Below, in pieces: positions 36,976-46,996 of a DNA stretch of 64,000 bases. Both the position numbers and the translations under genes were made by a program. Origin of the DNA: Pseudofabraea citricarpa (lineage: Eukaryota > Ascomycota > Leotiomycetes > Helotiales > Dermateaceae); assembly GCA_029641185.1 (NCBI GenBank), contig JAPWGK010000017.1, forward strand, positions 682,001 to 746,000, given 5' to 3'. Positions within the stretch are counted from its first letter, which is position 1, and each line of letters starts with the position of its first letter. Under the pieces are notes generated by a model. It saw only the letters and a program-made list of their open reading frames with translations, did no database searches and had not been told where the DNA came from.

Positions 36976-37640
36976 ATGGCACGACAACGGAAACAGCAGA
37001 AAGAGGACAAGAAGGAGGACATCACCAATATCAAGTTAGTCCAGCCGGATCGATCAGGTCCGGATCCTACACAGCAGACGCTTTTAGATCTTGCAGAGCA
37101 GAGGGGTCTCTTCGAGGAGCAGGGTGAAGATGAGGAACCTCTCGTCGGGAGACTCGGTGATTCTATATTATGGAGCTTGAGCCTTACCATGCTGCATACC
37201 ACCCTCGATGTCTTGGTACAGCACCAGTATGCGGTTGAGATCTCTTGGCCTTCAATCGTTTGGAGGTCGCTGCAGGCCTTTCCCAGTAAGGATCAATATA
37301 AAACCTTGCAATTGTATATAGACTAATTGTGCATCTAGTAATGTTCTTGCTCTTCTACACTTTCCACCCGCATCCTACACCGTCAGGTCTTCTCCCACTC
37401 CCGCCTAAACGATTTCAGCATATCCTGCATCAATTATTCTTCGCCGTAGGCAGTGTAGCATCCGGCAGCTATCTGATCTACATCACCAACGAACATGGTT
37501 ACTATGCTGTCATGAAAAGAGCGCCTCCGATGGGTTGCCTCTGGATCTGGTCCGTCATCGAACTCGATCTCGTCTGGGCTATGGTAAGCCTAGTTGGTTG
37601 TGCGGTATTCTGGAAGTGGAACAATTATGTATTTTTATAA
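36976..37640 (+). CDS. uncharacterised fungal multi-pass membrane protein
   Basis: Exons 36976-37285 and 37339-37640 (53-nt intron, phase 1) give about 203 aa. The N-terminal third is charged (MARQRKQQKEDKKED), then acidic. From about residue 65 the chain is hydrophobic with three or four likely membrane spans, including IMFLLFYTF, HQLFFAVGSVASGSYLIYIT and VIELDLVWAMVSLVGCAVFW. A PPMGCLWIWS loop precedes the last span. It resembles uncharacterised conserved fungal proteins, but I cannot name a function. Its last 16 nt overlap the stop end of the opposite-strand gene. Confidence 0.8.
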
Positions 37641-38652
37641 TCGTCTTCTGAGGCCGAGTCATGAAGAGTGTCGATGCTAGACTGAAAACTTGGTGACGAG
37701 ATGAGACCAGGTATCCGTCCTGACTCTGAAATATCCATCGAATTTATGGTATCCTCGTGGTTCTTCTCAAACCTCGACCGGTGCATGATTCGATATACCA
37801 GAGTCTCCAGACGATCGAGTTTCTCGTGTTGCGAATTGACAATCGTCTCTAGCCTATCTAATCTCTCTTTCTCGTTCGCTGCTCTTTTTTTCTGTCGAGA
37901 TTCCTGATCCCTCACTCTCCTTTCCACGTCATTCATCAGTTTCTTTCTCAAGCTCAACTCAACTCAACTCCCAAGATCCAAAAAAGACCCTTAAGAAAGA
38001 AACAAGAACTCGGACAGGGAGACTCACGTAGAGACCAGACTCAACTGGGCAAAGAGCACTCTCGAACCCAAAGCGTCCCTCTGCTTGACAAGCTCCAGCG
38101 CCTTCGCGCGGACCGGCAACCAAGACATGGCAATCCTCGTCGAGAACCACCAGCTCTCAGGAACAAGCGTCCATTTCTTGTCGTCCTCGCCACCTTCGAC
38201 TCCGCCTTCCACCTCCCCAACCAGCTCCAGCAGCCTCTCTTCCAGTTTGCCCAGCTGATCCATCACGAACACGTACATCTGATACTCCATCTCGTTGCTC
38301 CGCGGCGTATCAGCCGCGTTGACGAGATCGTGCAGCCATATGGATTCCTGTTTTGCTCTTGCTCAGTAACTGATTGATCGATGAGGGACTGGTGGGTGAT
38401 GGAAGTGACATCAACATCACGTGGGCTAAACCCATCATCACCTTCTCCTTTTCTGTCTTCACATCAGGTGTTGGAAGCGGGGTCAACTTAACGTACAGTC
38501 TTATACCAAGACAACGAGTTCTTCACCGCGAAGTATTCCGAGTCCGCATTTCGCAGGTACGTGAGGCGCACGTAGAGGGCAGCGAGGATAGCGACGACGA
38601 ACGTAAGGATCCCTGCGATATTGGCGGCGATGGAGAGCGGGCTGTCGGCCAT
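37625..38652 (-). CDS. uncharacterised single-span membrane protein with C-terminal coiled coil
   Basis: Exons 38652-38497, 38347-38028 and 37952-37625 (introns of 149 and 75 nt) give about 267 aa. A single strong N-terminal membrane span (IAANIAGILTFVVAILAALY) is followed by the conserved-looking RNADSEYFAVKNSLSWYKT, then an amphipathic region with a Gly/Glu-rich loop. The C-terminal third is basic and predicted coiled coil: KKRAANEKERLDRLETI and HEKLDRLETLVYR show leucine heptads. The acceptor of exon 3 sits in a TTGAG repeat, so a few residues there are uncertain. I do not recognise a family. The stop codon overlaps the convergent gene. Confidence 0.72.
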
Positions 38653-39223
38653 TGTCAATTCAAGTCAATTCAAGTCAAGTCCCAGGACGAAGCGGATCTA
38701 TGTTTCAATTGGGGATTCTCTTGGATGAATGCATCTTCGAAAACTACAAGCTTACTGTCTTTCACGTACAACTGTTGCCCCTTGACGCTGCCATGCTGCA
38801 TAATCCAAGTGCACTAATGCAAGGCTACCAGAATGAGGAGAGTGTGCCTTGCATAGACGTCTTAGGTTGGGTCTGCAAAGGTCGCGGCCTTTGATTAGGC
38901 GAGCCATTTCGACGACTGATCCTAATGGCACAATATATATATTATTTAATTTTTTATCTCCAGATCTCCTCGATCCTCGCCCCTAGATGATACATGAAAT
39001 GAAGTTTTCATCGTACACATGCGCGCCGTACAAAACTGCCCACCAACGCCCGTCGCAATGCACCACCTAACATAAATACGTACACACCTTAACCCCTCCC
39101 CAACTCGCTCATTCCGCTGTAGAGTACAGACTCTCGAATCAGTACAAAGATATCTTACACACACGATTTACAAAAGAAAAGAAAATAATAGCAAGGCGAG
39201 ATGATGGTCATCGTTGTACATCA
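38653..39223. other. intergenic region downstream of Mip1
   Basis: About 0.6 kb holding the promoter of the coiled-coil gene and the 3' end of Mip1. A CAAGT/CAATT repeat occurs at about 38653-38681. I see no gene. Confidence 0.55.
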
Positions 39224-42200
39224 TCACATTCTAGGTCCAGGACGTGGTCGTACCGCAGCCTGCTTCTCCCATCCCCAGCTCTTTTGGTTTGCATCACCTT
39301 GGTAATTCCTGAACATGGCTGCGTAATCGATAGGCTCTGCTAGCAATTGCGCATGGCTATGCGTATGTGCTTGTGTGCGAGTCGTCGTCGTCGACGTCGT
39401 CCGCTTTCTTGGTGGTGCTTCACCTTCTGTGAGTTTGCGCTGGTCCTTGATGATGTCCCGTAATTCCTTGTCATCAGCAGTGATTTGCGCTTTCAGGAAG
39501 TTGAGGTCGACGACTGTTTGCAGTGATTCCATAACCGGCTGTCTGTGCTCATAAACGATCCCATCGAGTTTTGGTGCGTTCACTGGTACAATCGAGGGGT
39601 CCAGCAGAGCTTGACTGCCCTTTGTAAGGAGGGTCGTGATGTCCAGAGATTCTCCATGAGGAATCTTGTTAGGATGGGATGGTGTGATACAATCCATATC
39701 GACTTCCTTTCGGAGAACATGATCAATATCAACTGCGGAAAAGTACGCACAAGCTTGAGGAAGGTCTTCAATCCCCATCTGCTGGGAGAACATTGCTCGT
39801 GTCCAGAGGTTGGAAATTTGAAGCGCCATTGCAACTCTGTACTTATCTTCATCACGAGAGAGGTATCTGATTTCGTCATGAACAGTGATAGCAAGACGGG
39901 CATCAATATTGAAGCGTCGAATCAGGTAGTCCATGGAAACAATCAAAAGATGTAGATAGTCGACACCAGATGACTGGATGGCCCAGTTAATTCTAGATGT
40001 CATGAAACCTCCTTGGCTAACAAAGCGACTCATTAAAGCTTCTGTAATTCCAGCTCCGAGCACTGGAGTCCGTGGCTTCTCTTGCTCTGCAAAGTCTTCA
40101 AGTTTGTTGAATACAAAACTTTCGGTGCCACCACGCCAGAAAGGGCGTTTGTAGAGAAGCTTACGATTGGTCTTGGTACCCTTCGTGGCTTTGTACAGGT
40201 TCGAGGCAACCTTAGTTGTCTCGGCTTCAGACAAGTTAGGATTGAACTGCCTCAGTAGAGTCGAGGCGAATTTCAAGCCTGCCCCGTAGATTCGACCATA
40301 ATTAAAGACTTTTGCGTCATTTCTGGTGATTCCCAAGATACCTGCTGTTCTCGAGTGCAAATCGGTGTTTGCTGCTTTTGTGCCTTCCAACGTCATGAAT
40401 CCCACAGCGTTACCTCCATGGATCTTGAACTGTGCGTCACCAACAAGACTAGCAATCCAAAGCTCCTCGGAATCTACATCGGCACCAACGAAACAGTATC
40501 CAGGCGGTGCCTTCACCATCGACTTTAGCTCCGAGCCTACACGGTTCTTTTTTGCGTTGCTTGCAGTCAACCAAGTGTTTTCCACCGCTCTTCGAGTGAC
40601 TGTGCCCATAGGAATGATCTGTGGCAGGATATATCCGGTCTCAGATGCCTTTGATTCCACATTGGCATTTCCATTTGCACCATCACTCTCATAGACTACC
40701 ATTTGAGACATGATCCGATCTCTAGCGCTAATCCAGTACGAGCACGAGGCGTTCATCTCTAACGCCTGCTTGGCGTATTCAAATTCTGAGGAGAGTATAC
40801 CCTTCTCAAAGTATGCCATGTAGCTCTTTGCCATAGGATTTGCGCAGCGAGCAGCAGGGCCATCCTTATGTGGCACTTTAAAATAAACACCGCTAAAATC
40901 ATCACGTAAAGCAATATCCTTCTCCTCGAATGCATTGCATCCCTGCATTTGTTTATCGACGTATTTCTGAGCTTCCTCGGAAGGGACTCTGAAAGTCCAG
41001 CCATACTTGTCTGACCAGACCAACGGGTGGCCGTCCCAAGACAAACGAAGAAGCAATGGTGCCACACGAGTTCGGACGGATATACCGATGTCACCATCTT
41101 TCTTAGCAAACAGATCTTTGTACCATTTGGGCATCCCAGGTAATTTCTGCCTTGCAGCAGGTCGAGGCGGGTCATTCTTCTTCTTTCCCTTCACCATCCG
41201 AATCTCCTGGCCCGACCAGTCAAGTTGCTTCAACCAGGGGTCATTGCTCCATTTCTCAGTATCTCCCTTGATTTCTAACGCCTTTTCGGTTAACGATATC
41301 AAGCGCTCTTGAACTGCATCAGACAACTTGTGGTAAGTTGCTTCTGCATTTGCAATGTACGACTCCCAGGACTTGTCAACAGGCAGAATGACCGACGAGA
41401 GCTGCCGTAACGCTGCAAAGCTAACAGGATGCGGGCAGGTGTTGAGAAAGTTTGGAAATACGATTTTGTAAACCCGATGTGTTACTTCAACATCCGCCGC
41501 ACAGTAATCCAGAAGTTCGTCCAACTTTCCCCGAATCCCAACCCGGTCAAGCTCACCGAACTGATCTCTCTGGGCCTTATCGATTGCTATGTTCAAATGG
41601 AATTTGGCTACATCTCGTAGAGAGTTGACAGAGCTTCGGCCTACCCAGAGCTCTTCCTCGTCTTCTGTTAACGACTTGTCTCCCAGCAGTTCCGCCAATT
41701 CAATGTTGTTGGTTTCTCCTGCAATCTTGTCCCTGAGCTCCCGATTCTTCCTGTGCTTCATCCAGGTCGGCCGTTGGCGCGAACACATCCCGTTTACAGC
41801 GACGTGCAGCGACATGGTATCTAGGAAATTGTTTTTCGTCTGTTGGATGTCGTATTCTTCCAAAATACGGGCCCGATCATAGCCAATGTTATGCCCCACA
41901 ATGATTCGTTCTTGTGATGGATCCCCAAGAGGTATTAAGTGCCGGTCGTTCTCTGATTCTCCAAGCAACCACGGCGACAGCCACGCATACCAAGCTGTTG
42001 GGCTCACAGCACATGCCATCACCGCGAACGAACTCTCCTTCCACATGACCTCCGTATCGAAACATAGCATTTGCTCCTGCGGCGCATCTACCTGCTCCGT
42101 CCGACCATCAGGATAGTATTTGGTCCACCCGCTTCGGTGAATCCATTTACGCGGTTTTGGAGGAGCATTCGCTCTCGTAAATTTCTTTGCAAAGTCGAGA

Positions 42201-42671
42201 TATGGCTCGCCGGCGTCTACTCCGAGCTTGTAAAAGTGTTCATCCAATGTGCGTCCTTGCAGTTCTGGAAGATCGAAGGATATTGGCGGGGTATTATCTG
42301 TATTCTTTCCTAGTAGCTCATGGCGACGCAAATGGTCTCTCGAGAGCTCTACCAATGCTTCGGGGGCTGGCGGGGCATCTGCAGAGAAAATCTGCGAATG
42401 GACATGGCTGCTGACTTGCTGGACCCCTATCTCGTTGAAGCGGGCCTTTGAATCTAGGAGAGGTTACCATCGTGTTCGGACGATTGATTGGCATCTGCTT
42501 ACTGGAAAATCTATCTGCTGGAGCCTCGGAATCTGGGATGGGCTCGGAGTTGGAGGACAGCCATCGAATAGAGGTAGTCTGAGGGCGTGGGCGATGCGCC
42601 CGATGCCTTGCAAGCCGCACAAAGGCGGCGCAAGGCCTGCTCGAACGACCAGCGCGTACTGAAAGAAGCAT
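39224..42671 (-). CDS. MIP1: mitochondrial DNA polymerase gamma Mip1
   Basis: Exons 42671-42503 and 42453-39224 (49-nt intron, phase 1) give about 1132 aa. Mip1 is the family-A polymerase that copies and proofreads mitochondrial DNA. The first exon codes an Arg/Ser-rich presequence (RLARHRAHRPRPQTTSIRW). Exonuclease motifs follow: Exo I LCFDTEVMW, Exo II VGHNIGYDRARI and Exo III YCAADVEVTHRVY. Polymerase motifs are complete: A VGADVDSEELWIASLVGD, B RNDAKVFNYGRIYGAG and C ITVHDEIRYLS. A disordered C-terminal extension beyond the polymerase core, Thr- and His-rich in part, is usual for fungal Mip1. It is divergent from the RING-finger gene. Confidence 0.96.
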
Positions 42672-43242
42672 ACTACGAAAGGTGATTAAATACTAGAGCA
42701 TTGTAGAATAGAATACAGATGGGTGTTTGGTGGTGGTGAAGGTACAGAGGCTGCGGGACGAGGCGGGAGTGGTTTAGTTCGTGACGTGAATGACTTCTTC
42801 ACCATGGACATATACAGTAATGGATGCCCTCAAAAAATTAGCTTGGGCTGACGCATCGGGTGCAGCAGCAGGCCAGGGGCCCTGCACAACGCTGTAGTGT
42901 AGTGTTCTTACTGTAACTGTACTGTACTGTGCAGGCCCCGCAGCCCTTGTGCAGAGAAGATGGCCCACTAATGTGATCGCCACGATAGGCTGAATACGCT
43001 GGAATAGGCTAGAAGCCGACCCTGTAGGCTGTGGCACACACTGACTGGCATGTCGGATTTGGGGGAACAGATTCCGGCGTCATATGGATGAGACGAGGCG
43101 AGACTTCCACTGTAAATATCTTCAACTCCCTCCCAGCTCCTCCTGCACAGTGCGTGTGTCATGCCGCATGTTGCTGAGAGCTCCCCCCCAATATCATAGT
43201 GCGCGTTCGGTCGTTTCCTCATGGTATATCATAGCCTCTAAA
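42672..43242. promoter_or_regulatory. bidirectional promoter region Mip1 / RING protein
   Basis: A 571-nt gap between divergent start codons, with a CTGTACTGTACTGT-type repeat near 42915-42930. In the frame of the plus-strand gene an earlier ATG exists at 43084. Confidence 0.5.
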
Positions 43243-44255
43243 ATGTCCTCGGGCTTCTTTAGAAATGTGCCCTTCAACGTCGCCAGCTCCAATTCGTCGC
43301 CCTCGGATTCAGCTTCAGGGTCTCACGCTGCTGCCTCACAATGGAGCTTTGCTGGCCCATTCACCGCGAGCGCGCAATCATCAGCGACCGTGAATCATCC
43401 TCCTCCTTCACCCGCCCGCTACAGTCCGGACAACGACGCTTTCTTTTTCGACGATCCCTTCGAGCCACCCCTCTTTGTACCCGAGTCCTCGAACGCACAG
43501 CAACAACCACACTTCCCCAGCATACACTCGCCGCGCCAGCAAACACCGCCGCCTTCAAACCAGCAGGCACGCCAGAACCCATTTATCATTGCGAATCTCT
43601 TGAATGCAGACCCGTTCGACGACTTCCTCAACTCAAACGTCGTCGCCGGTGCTTCTACGCCACAGTCAGATGCCATTGATCTCACCGAGGGTGTAGTCGA
43701 TCTAACAGGTTCACCAAATATGGCCCCAGCAAGGAAGAGGAAGAGGGCCACGGAGCCGGAGAAGACAGTCAAGAGACCTGCGAGGAGAAGCTCGGTGGCA
43801 AAGGTAGACCCAGGTGAGCTTGTGGATCTAGCTGAGGTCGACAACGAAGAGGAATATGAGGCGCTCAAGCTGAAGCAAAAGGCCGATGAGATGAAGAAGC
43901 AACAACTGGAGGAGGCGAGGAGGCCGGTCAAGTTAGCTGAGATCCAGTGCATCATCTGCATGGACAATCCAACAAATTTGACCGTCACACATTGTGGTAA
44001 GTCTATTACTAACTAGCTTGTACTATGCGTTTCTAACTCGGCTCAGGTCATATGTTCTGCTCCGAGTGTCTACACGAAGCTATCTATGCTGGCAATAACG
44101 AGAAAAAGTCATGCCCAGTGTGTCGTACAGTCATCGGTACAACTCTACAAGGAAGGGGAACGGATAAGAAGCAGCCGAAGAACGGTGTTTTCCATCTTGA
44201 GATGAAACTTATGACGTCGAATCGGAAGGGGAAGATGCCACAAAGGAATACCTAG
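43243..44255 (+). CDS. RING-finger E3 ubiquitin ligase, Slx8-like
   Basis: Exons 43243-43996 and 44047-44255 (50-nt intron, phase 1) give about 320 aa. The C-terminus is a C3HC4 RING: CIICMDNPTNLTVTHCGHMFCSECL, then a CPVCR pair. The first 245 residues are disordered, with Phe/Pro/Gln-rich stretches and a basic patch (ARKRKRATEPEKTVKRPARR). Two candidate SUMO-interaction motifs occur close together, AIDLTEG and VVDLTGS (about 150-162), and a third acidic one is LVDLAEVDNEEEYE. A C-terminal RING plus tandem SIMs is the plan of SUMO-targeted ligases such as Slx8/Rfp2, which act at damaged forks and nuclear pores. The match is by architecture, so the orthology is inferred. An in-frame ATG at 43084 would add 53 residues. 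Confidence 0.82.
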
Positions 44256-44650
44256 GGAGCTATGGAGATCAGGTCGGGTGCGGTGCATATCATGGAGTTT
44301 GGGCAATAATCATAAGCATAGCCATGGCGTTTGGGGAAGGATCACAGTACGATACCATGTCGTATATGGGAGGGCACACTAGACATGGAGCGCTTGGGTT
44401 TACAAGCCTCGATAAGGAATAATCAAGTCGTAATACAGCACAATTCTGGCCTTTGGTCAGTCGTTCAGGTCACGAAATATTATTGAGTATCTTTGTCTTC
44501 ATATCGTTGCCAAACGTGACTTGTATCCCACATTCTTTGGAGTCCGGCTTGCCCAGATCTCAAACGTCCATATACACGAGTTATGATGGTGGACATTGTC
44601 CATAACAAAAAGCAAATGCTAACAAAAAGAAAACGCTAACAGCTCTCTAG
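44256..44650. other. intergenic region between convergent genes
   Basis: About 0.4 kb between the stops of the RING gene and the CofD-like gene. I see nothing else in it. Confidence 0.6.
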
Positions 44651-46425
44651 TTAATTCACCAACGTATTTCTCCGGCTTCTATCTGCTCTAGGATCTCTCT
44701 TCCCCAGGATAGCCTCCAATGTCTGTGCCAACGCAGGCCCATCATAGATCATCCCACTCTTTCCTCTCCTGCCATAAATCTTCACCGTCTCGATACCCAG
44801 CTCTTTCAACTCGTCCTTCTCCACCCTCGGTGTAGCCTCTCCCTGAAGATGGATCACATGAGTGACGATGTCCTTGTAGCTTGCCTCGTTTGGTTTCCCC
44901 AGGTTTCCCCTCGATCCCCAACAAGCACTCGCGATGGCGGCAATGAAATCCTTAGCTCCATACGGTGCCGATCCGGGACCCGTCTCACGGTCAATACTCC
45001 CGTTCAGAATCAGCACCTTGAAGCGGATCTGGGGGTTTGCGAGTGCAGCCCCGACTTCCCTGAGGACCAGGCAGGGGATGATACTCGTGTACAGCGAGCC
45101 GATGCTGTAAATGACACAATTCGCTTCTCGCAGGGCATCGATGACTCTCGGGTTGGGCGCCGGTCTGATCTCTTGCCCGTAGGGGTTGATATACCAGATC
45201 CGTTCGATTCTCGATGGCAGTTCTTCGGTCATCTCCTTATGGAACTCGATGTTCTGTGTGCGCAGAGAAGGGAGAGAGCCGGGGAGATTCGCGTCTTCGA
45301 CCCTGTCGTGCTCCGATATCTCCCTGGACAGTCGCCTCGTGGTCGTCAGAGGGCTCTCGGGCACTGCGATGGGGATGCTTGGGTGCGAGATGGCATTTTG
45401 GCCTGTGATAACACTCCCATCCTGTAGCCCAGCTGAGATGTGGTGTGAGAAGTTGCTGTTGATTGCTGGTATGACCTCGACGTTACTCGGCACGCCCGTT
45501 ATCGCACCAAGCAGGTAGATGGCGCTCTCGAACGAGCCGGTGAAGAGTCTTGCACCCGTCAGGAATAAGTTGCCTACACTAGCAGATTGGAAATTGAAGA
45601 CGCTCGACGGACGAGCTCGTTTGACGACCTCTAGATTTATGGTGTTTAAGAAAGAACGGATCAGTTCTCGTTTGGAAGAGCTGATGCCCTTCCATAGTGA
45701 GTGTCGTGCTTCGACGATGTCGAGCCATTCGACACGTGCTTCTTGTGGTAAAGATGAGAGACGATGGTTGAATAGCGTCTTGATTGCGGCCTTTTCCGGA
45801 TTGTTTTCACTGGTGTCTTCTGGTATGAGGCGGACGAGTCGACCTAGATACAGATCAGTAATGCTCGAATGCGGATGGACAGGATATGAGGTAAATTCCC
45901 GTCCTGTAAGAACAAAATACAAGCATATAATATAAACATTTCATCTCAATAAATTCCGGCGTCACTTGAAGCTGGTCATAAGAGCAGTAATGTTTCCTTT
46001 ATTAAGAACCAAGCATCCAAATCCAGAAACAAAACCAGGAGGAAACCATGAACAAATCTAGAAAAGAAAAAGAGGAATACGACAAAAAAAGGCGCAGAAA
46101 ATATAAGATCCAAGGTAAGGACAAAAAGTAAACACCTACTCCTAACATCACCAATCCCCGGTCCACCAAAAACCCTAATCAACTCACTCGACGAACCACC
46201 ATTATCCGAGATAGGAATCACGCTTTATTTTTTGTTGGTCAATACTGCGAACAATCCAGAAGGGCAAAAGAGAATGATTCCCATAACATACTAGCTTAGA
46301 GCACAATTCCCCTCATCGGCAACCTTGCCAAAAACATCCACCAAGTTATTCGCTGCGCTGCCTCCCGAGAAGACGACGATTCTCGAAAATGAACGAGGAA
46401 GATTAATGGCGGTCGTCGTTGCCAT
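44651..46425 (-). CDS. CofD/YvcK (UPF0052) family protein
   Basis: Exons 46425-46292, 46222-46140 and 45843-44651 give about 469 aa. The bacterial and archaeal relatives are CofD (2-phospho-lactate transferase of F420 synthesis) and YvcK (a nucleotide-sugar-binding regulator). The nucleotide-binding start IVVFSGGSAANNLVD (about 16-30) and PISDNGGSSSELIRVFGG (about 47-64) are strongly conserved, then GIGDVRSRLVRLIP across intron 2. Later conserved blocks are NFQSASVGNLFLTGARL, VIPAINSNFSHHISAGL, NCVIYSIGSLYTSIIPCL and VLILNGSIDRET. Intron 2 (45844-46139) is 296 nt, unusually long here. Fungi are not known to make F420, so the role is open; a YvcK-like regulatory or metabolic role is a guess. 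Confidence 0.88.
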
Positions 46426-46996
46426 TGTCAACCCTAATCACTAAACACGAGACGTGATAGAAAAAAAAATAGAAAATGAAAGAAGAGCAGAAAGGGAGTC
46501 GAAAAGATAAGGAATGGTGGATGGCAGTGCTAGAGTCAGGCGGGTTCTTATGGTGAGTTGCGGGAAATAGACACGGTTCTCCATCCAAGGGTGATGAAGG
46601 CTTGGCTGGAAATGTATTCTGAGCATGTTCTTGCTATGTTGTCATATTGGAATGGTAAGTGGAGGTGTAGGGAACGGAACGTTATGGTGACCCGAAGCGA
46701 AATCTTGTAGGAAGTGAAGCGAGAGCCGAGAGAGGCTTAGCCACGCTACTGGTTAGCAATTATCGAGCAGCCCTCTTTATGTCAGTCTTTCACAAAAATG
46801 AGTGAATATTTTATGCTAATGCGATTGATGTTGATAATCTGAAATCATACAGAATAAAGAACAGAGGTCGCATCTATCAGCCGCACATCTATCGGTCCGT
46901 TTTTATGTACCGGGTCTCACCACGGCATCTGCTGATCTCAAGCAACTCTACAACCCAAAAAGGACAGCTAAAGCTATAAGCAGCAAGATTACTGAC
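46426..46996. other. intergenic region between CofD-like and PPR genes
   Basis: About 0.6 kb between two minus-strand genes. An A-rich run lies near 46455-46480. I see no gene. Confidence 0.55.

Noticed and set aside
36519..37202. 227-codon minus-strand open frame
   Set aside because: It lies antisense to the first exon of the supported plus-strand membrane-protein gene and has no recognisable domain.
43419..43988. 189-codon minus-strand open frame
   Set aside because: It is fully antisense to the RING-protein exon and reflects its Ser/Pro/Glu-rich codons.
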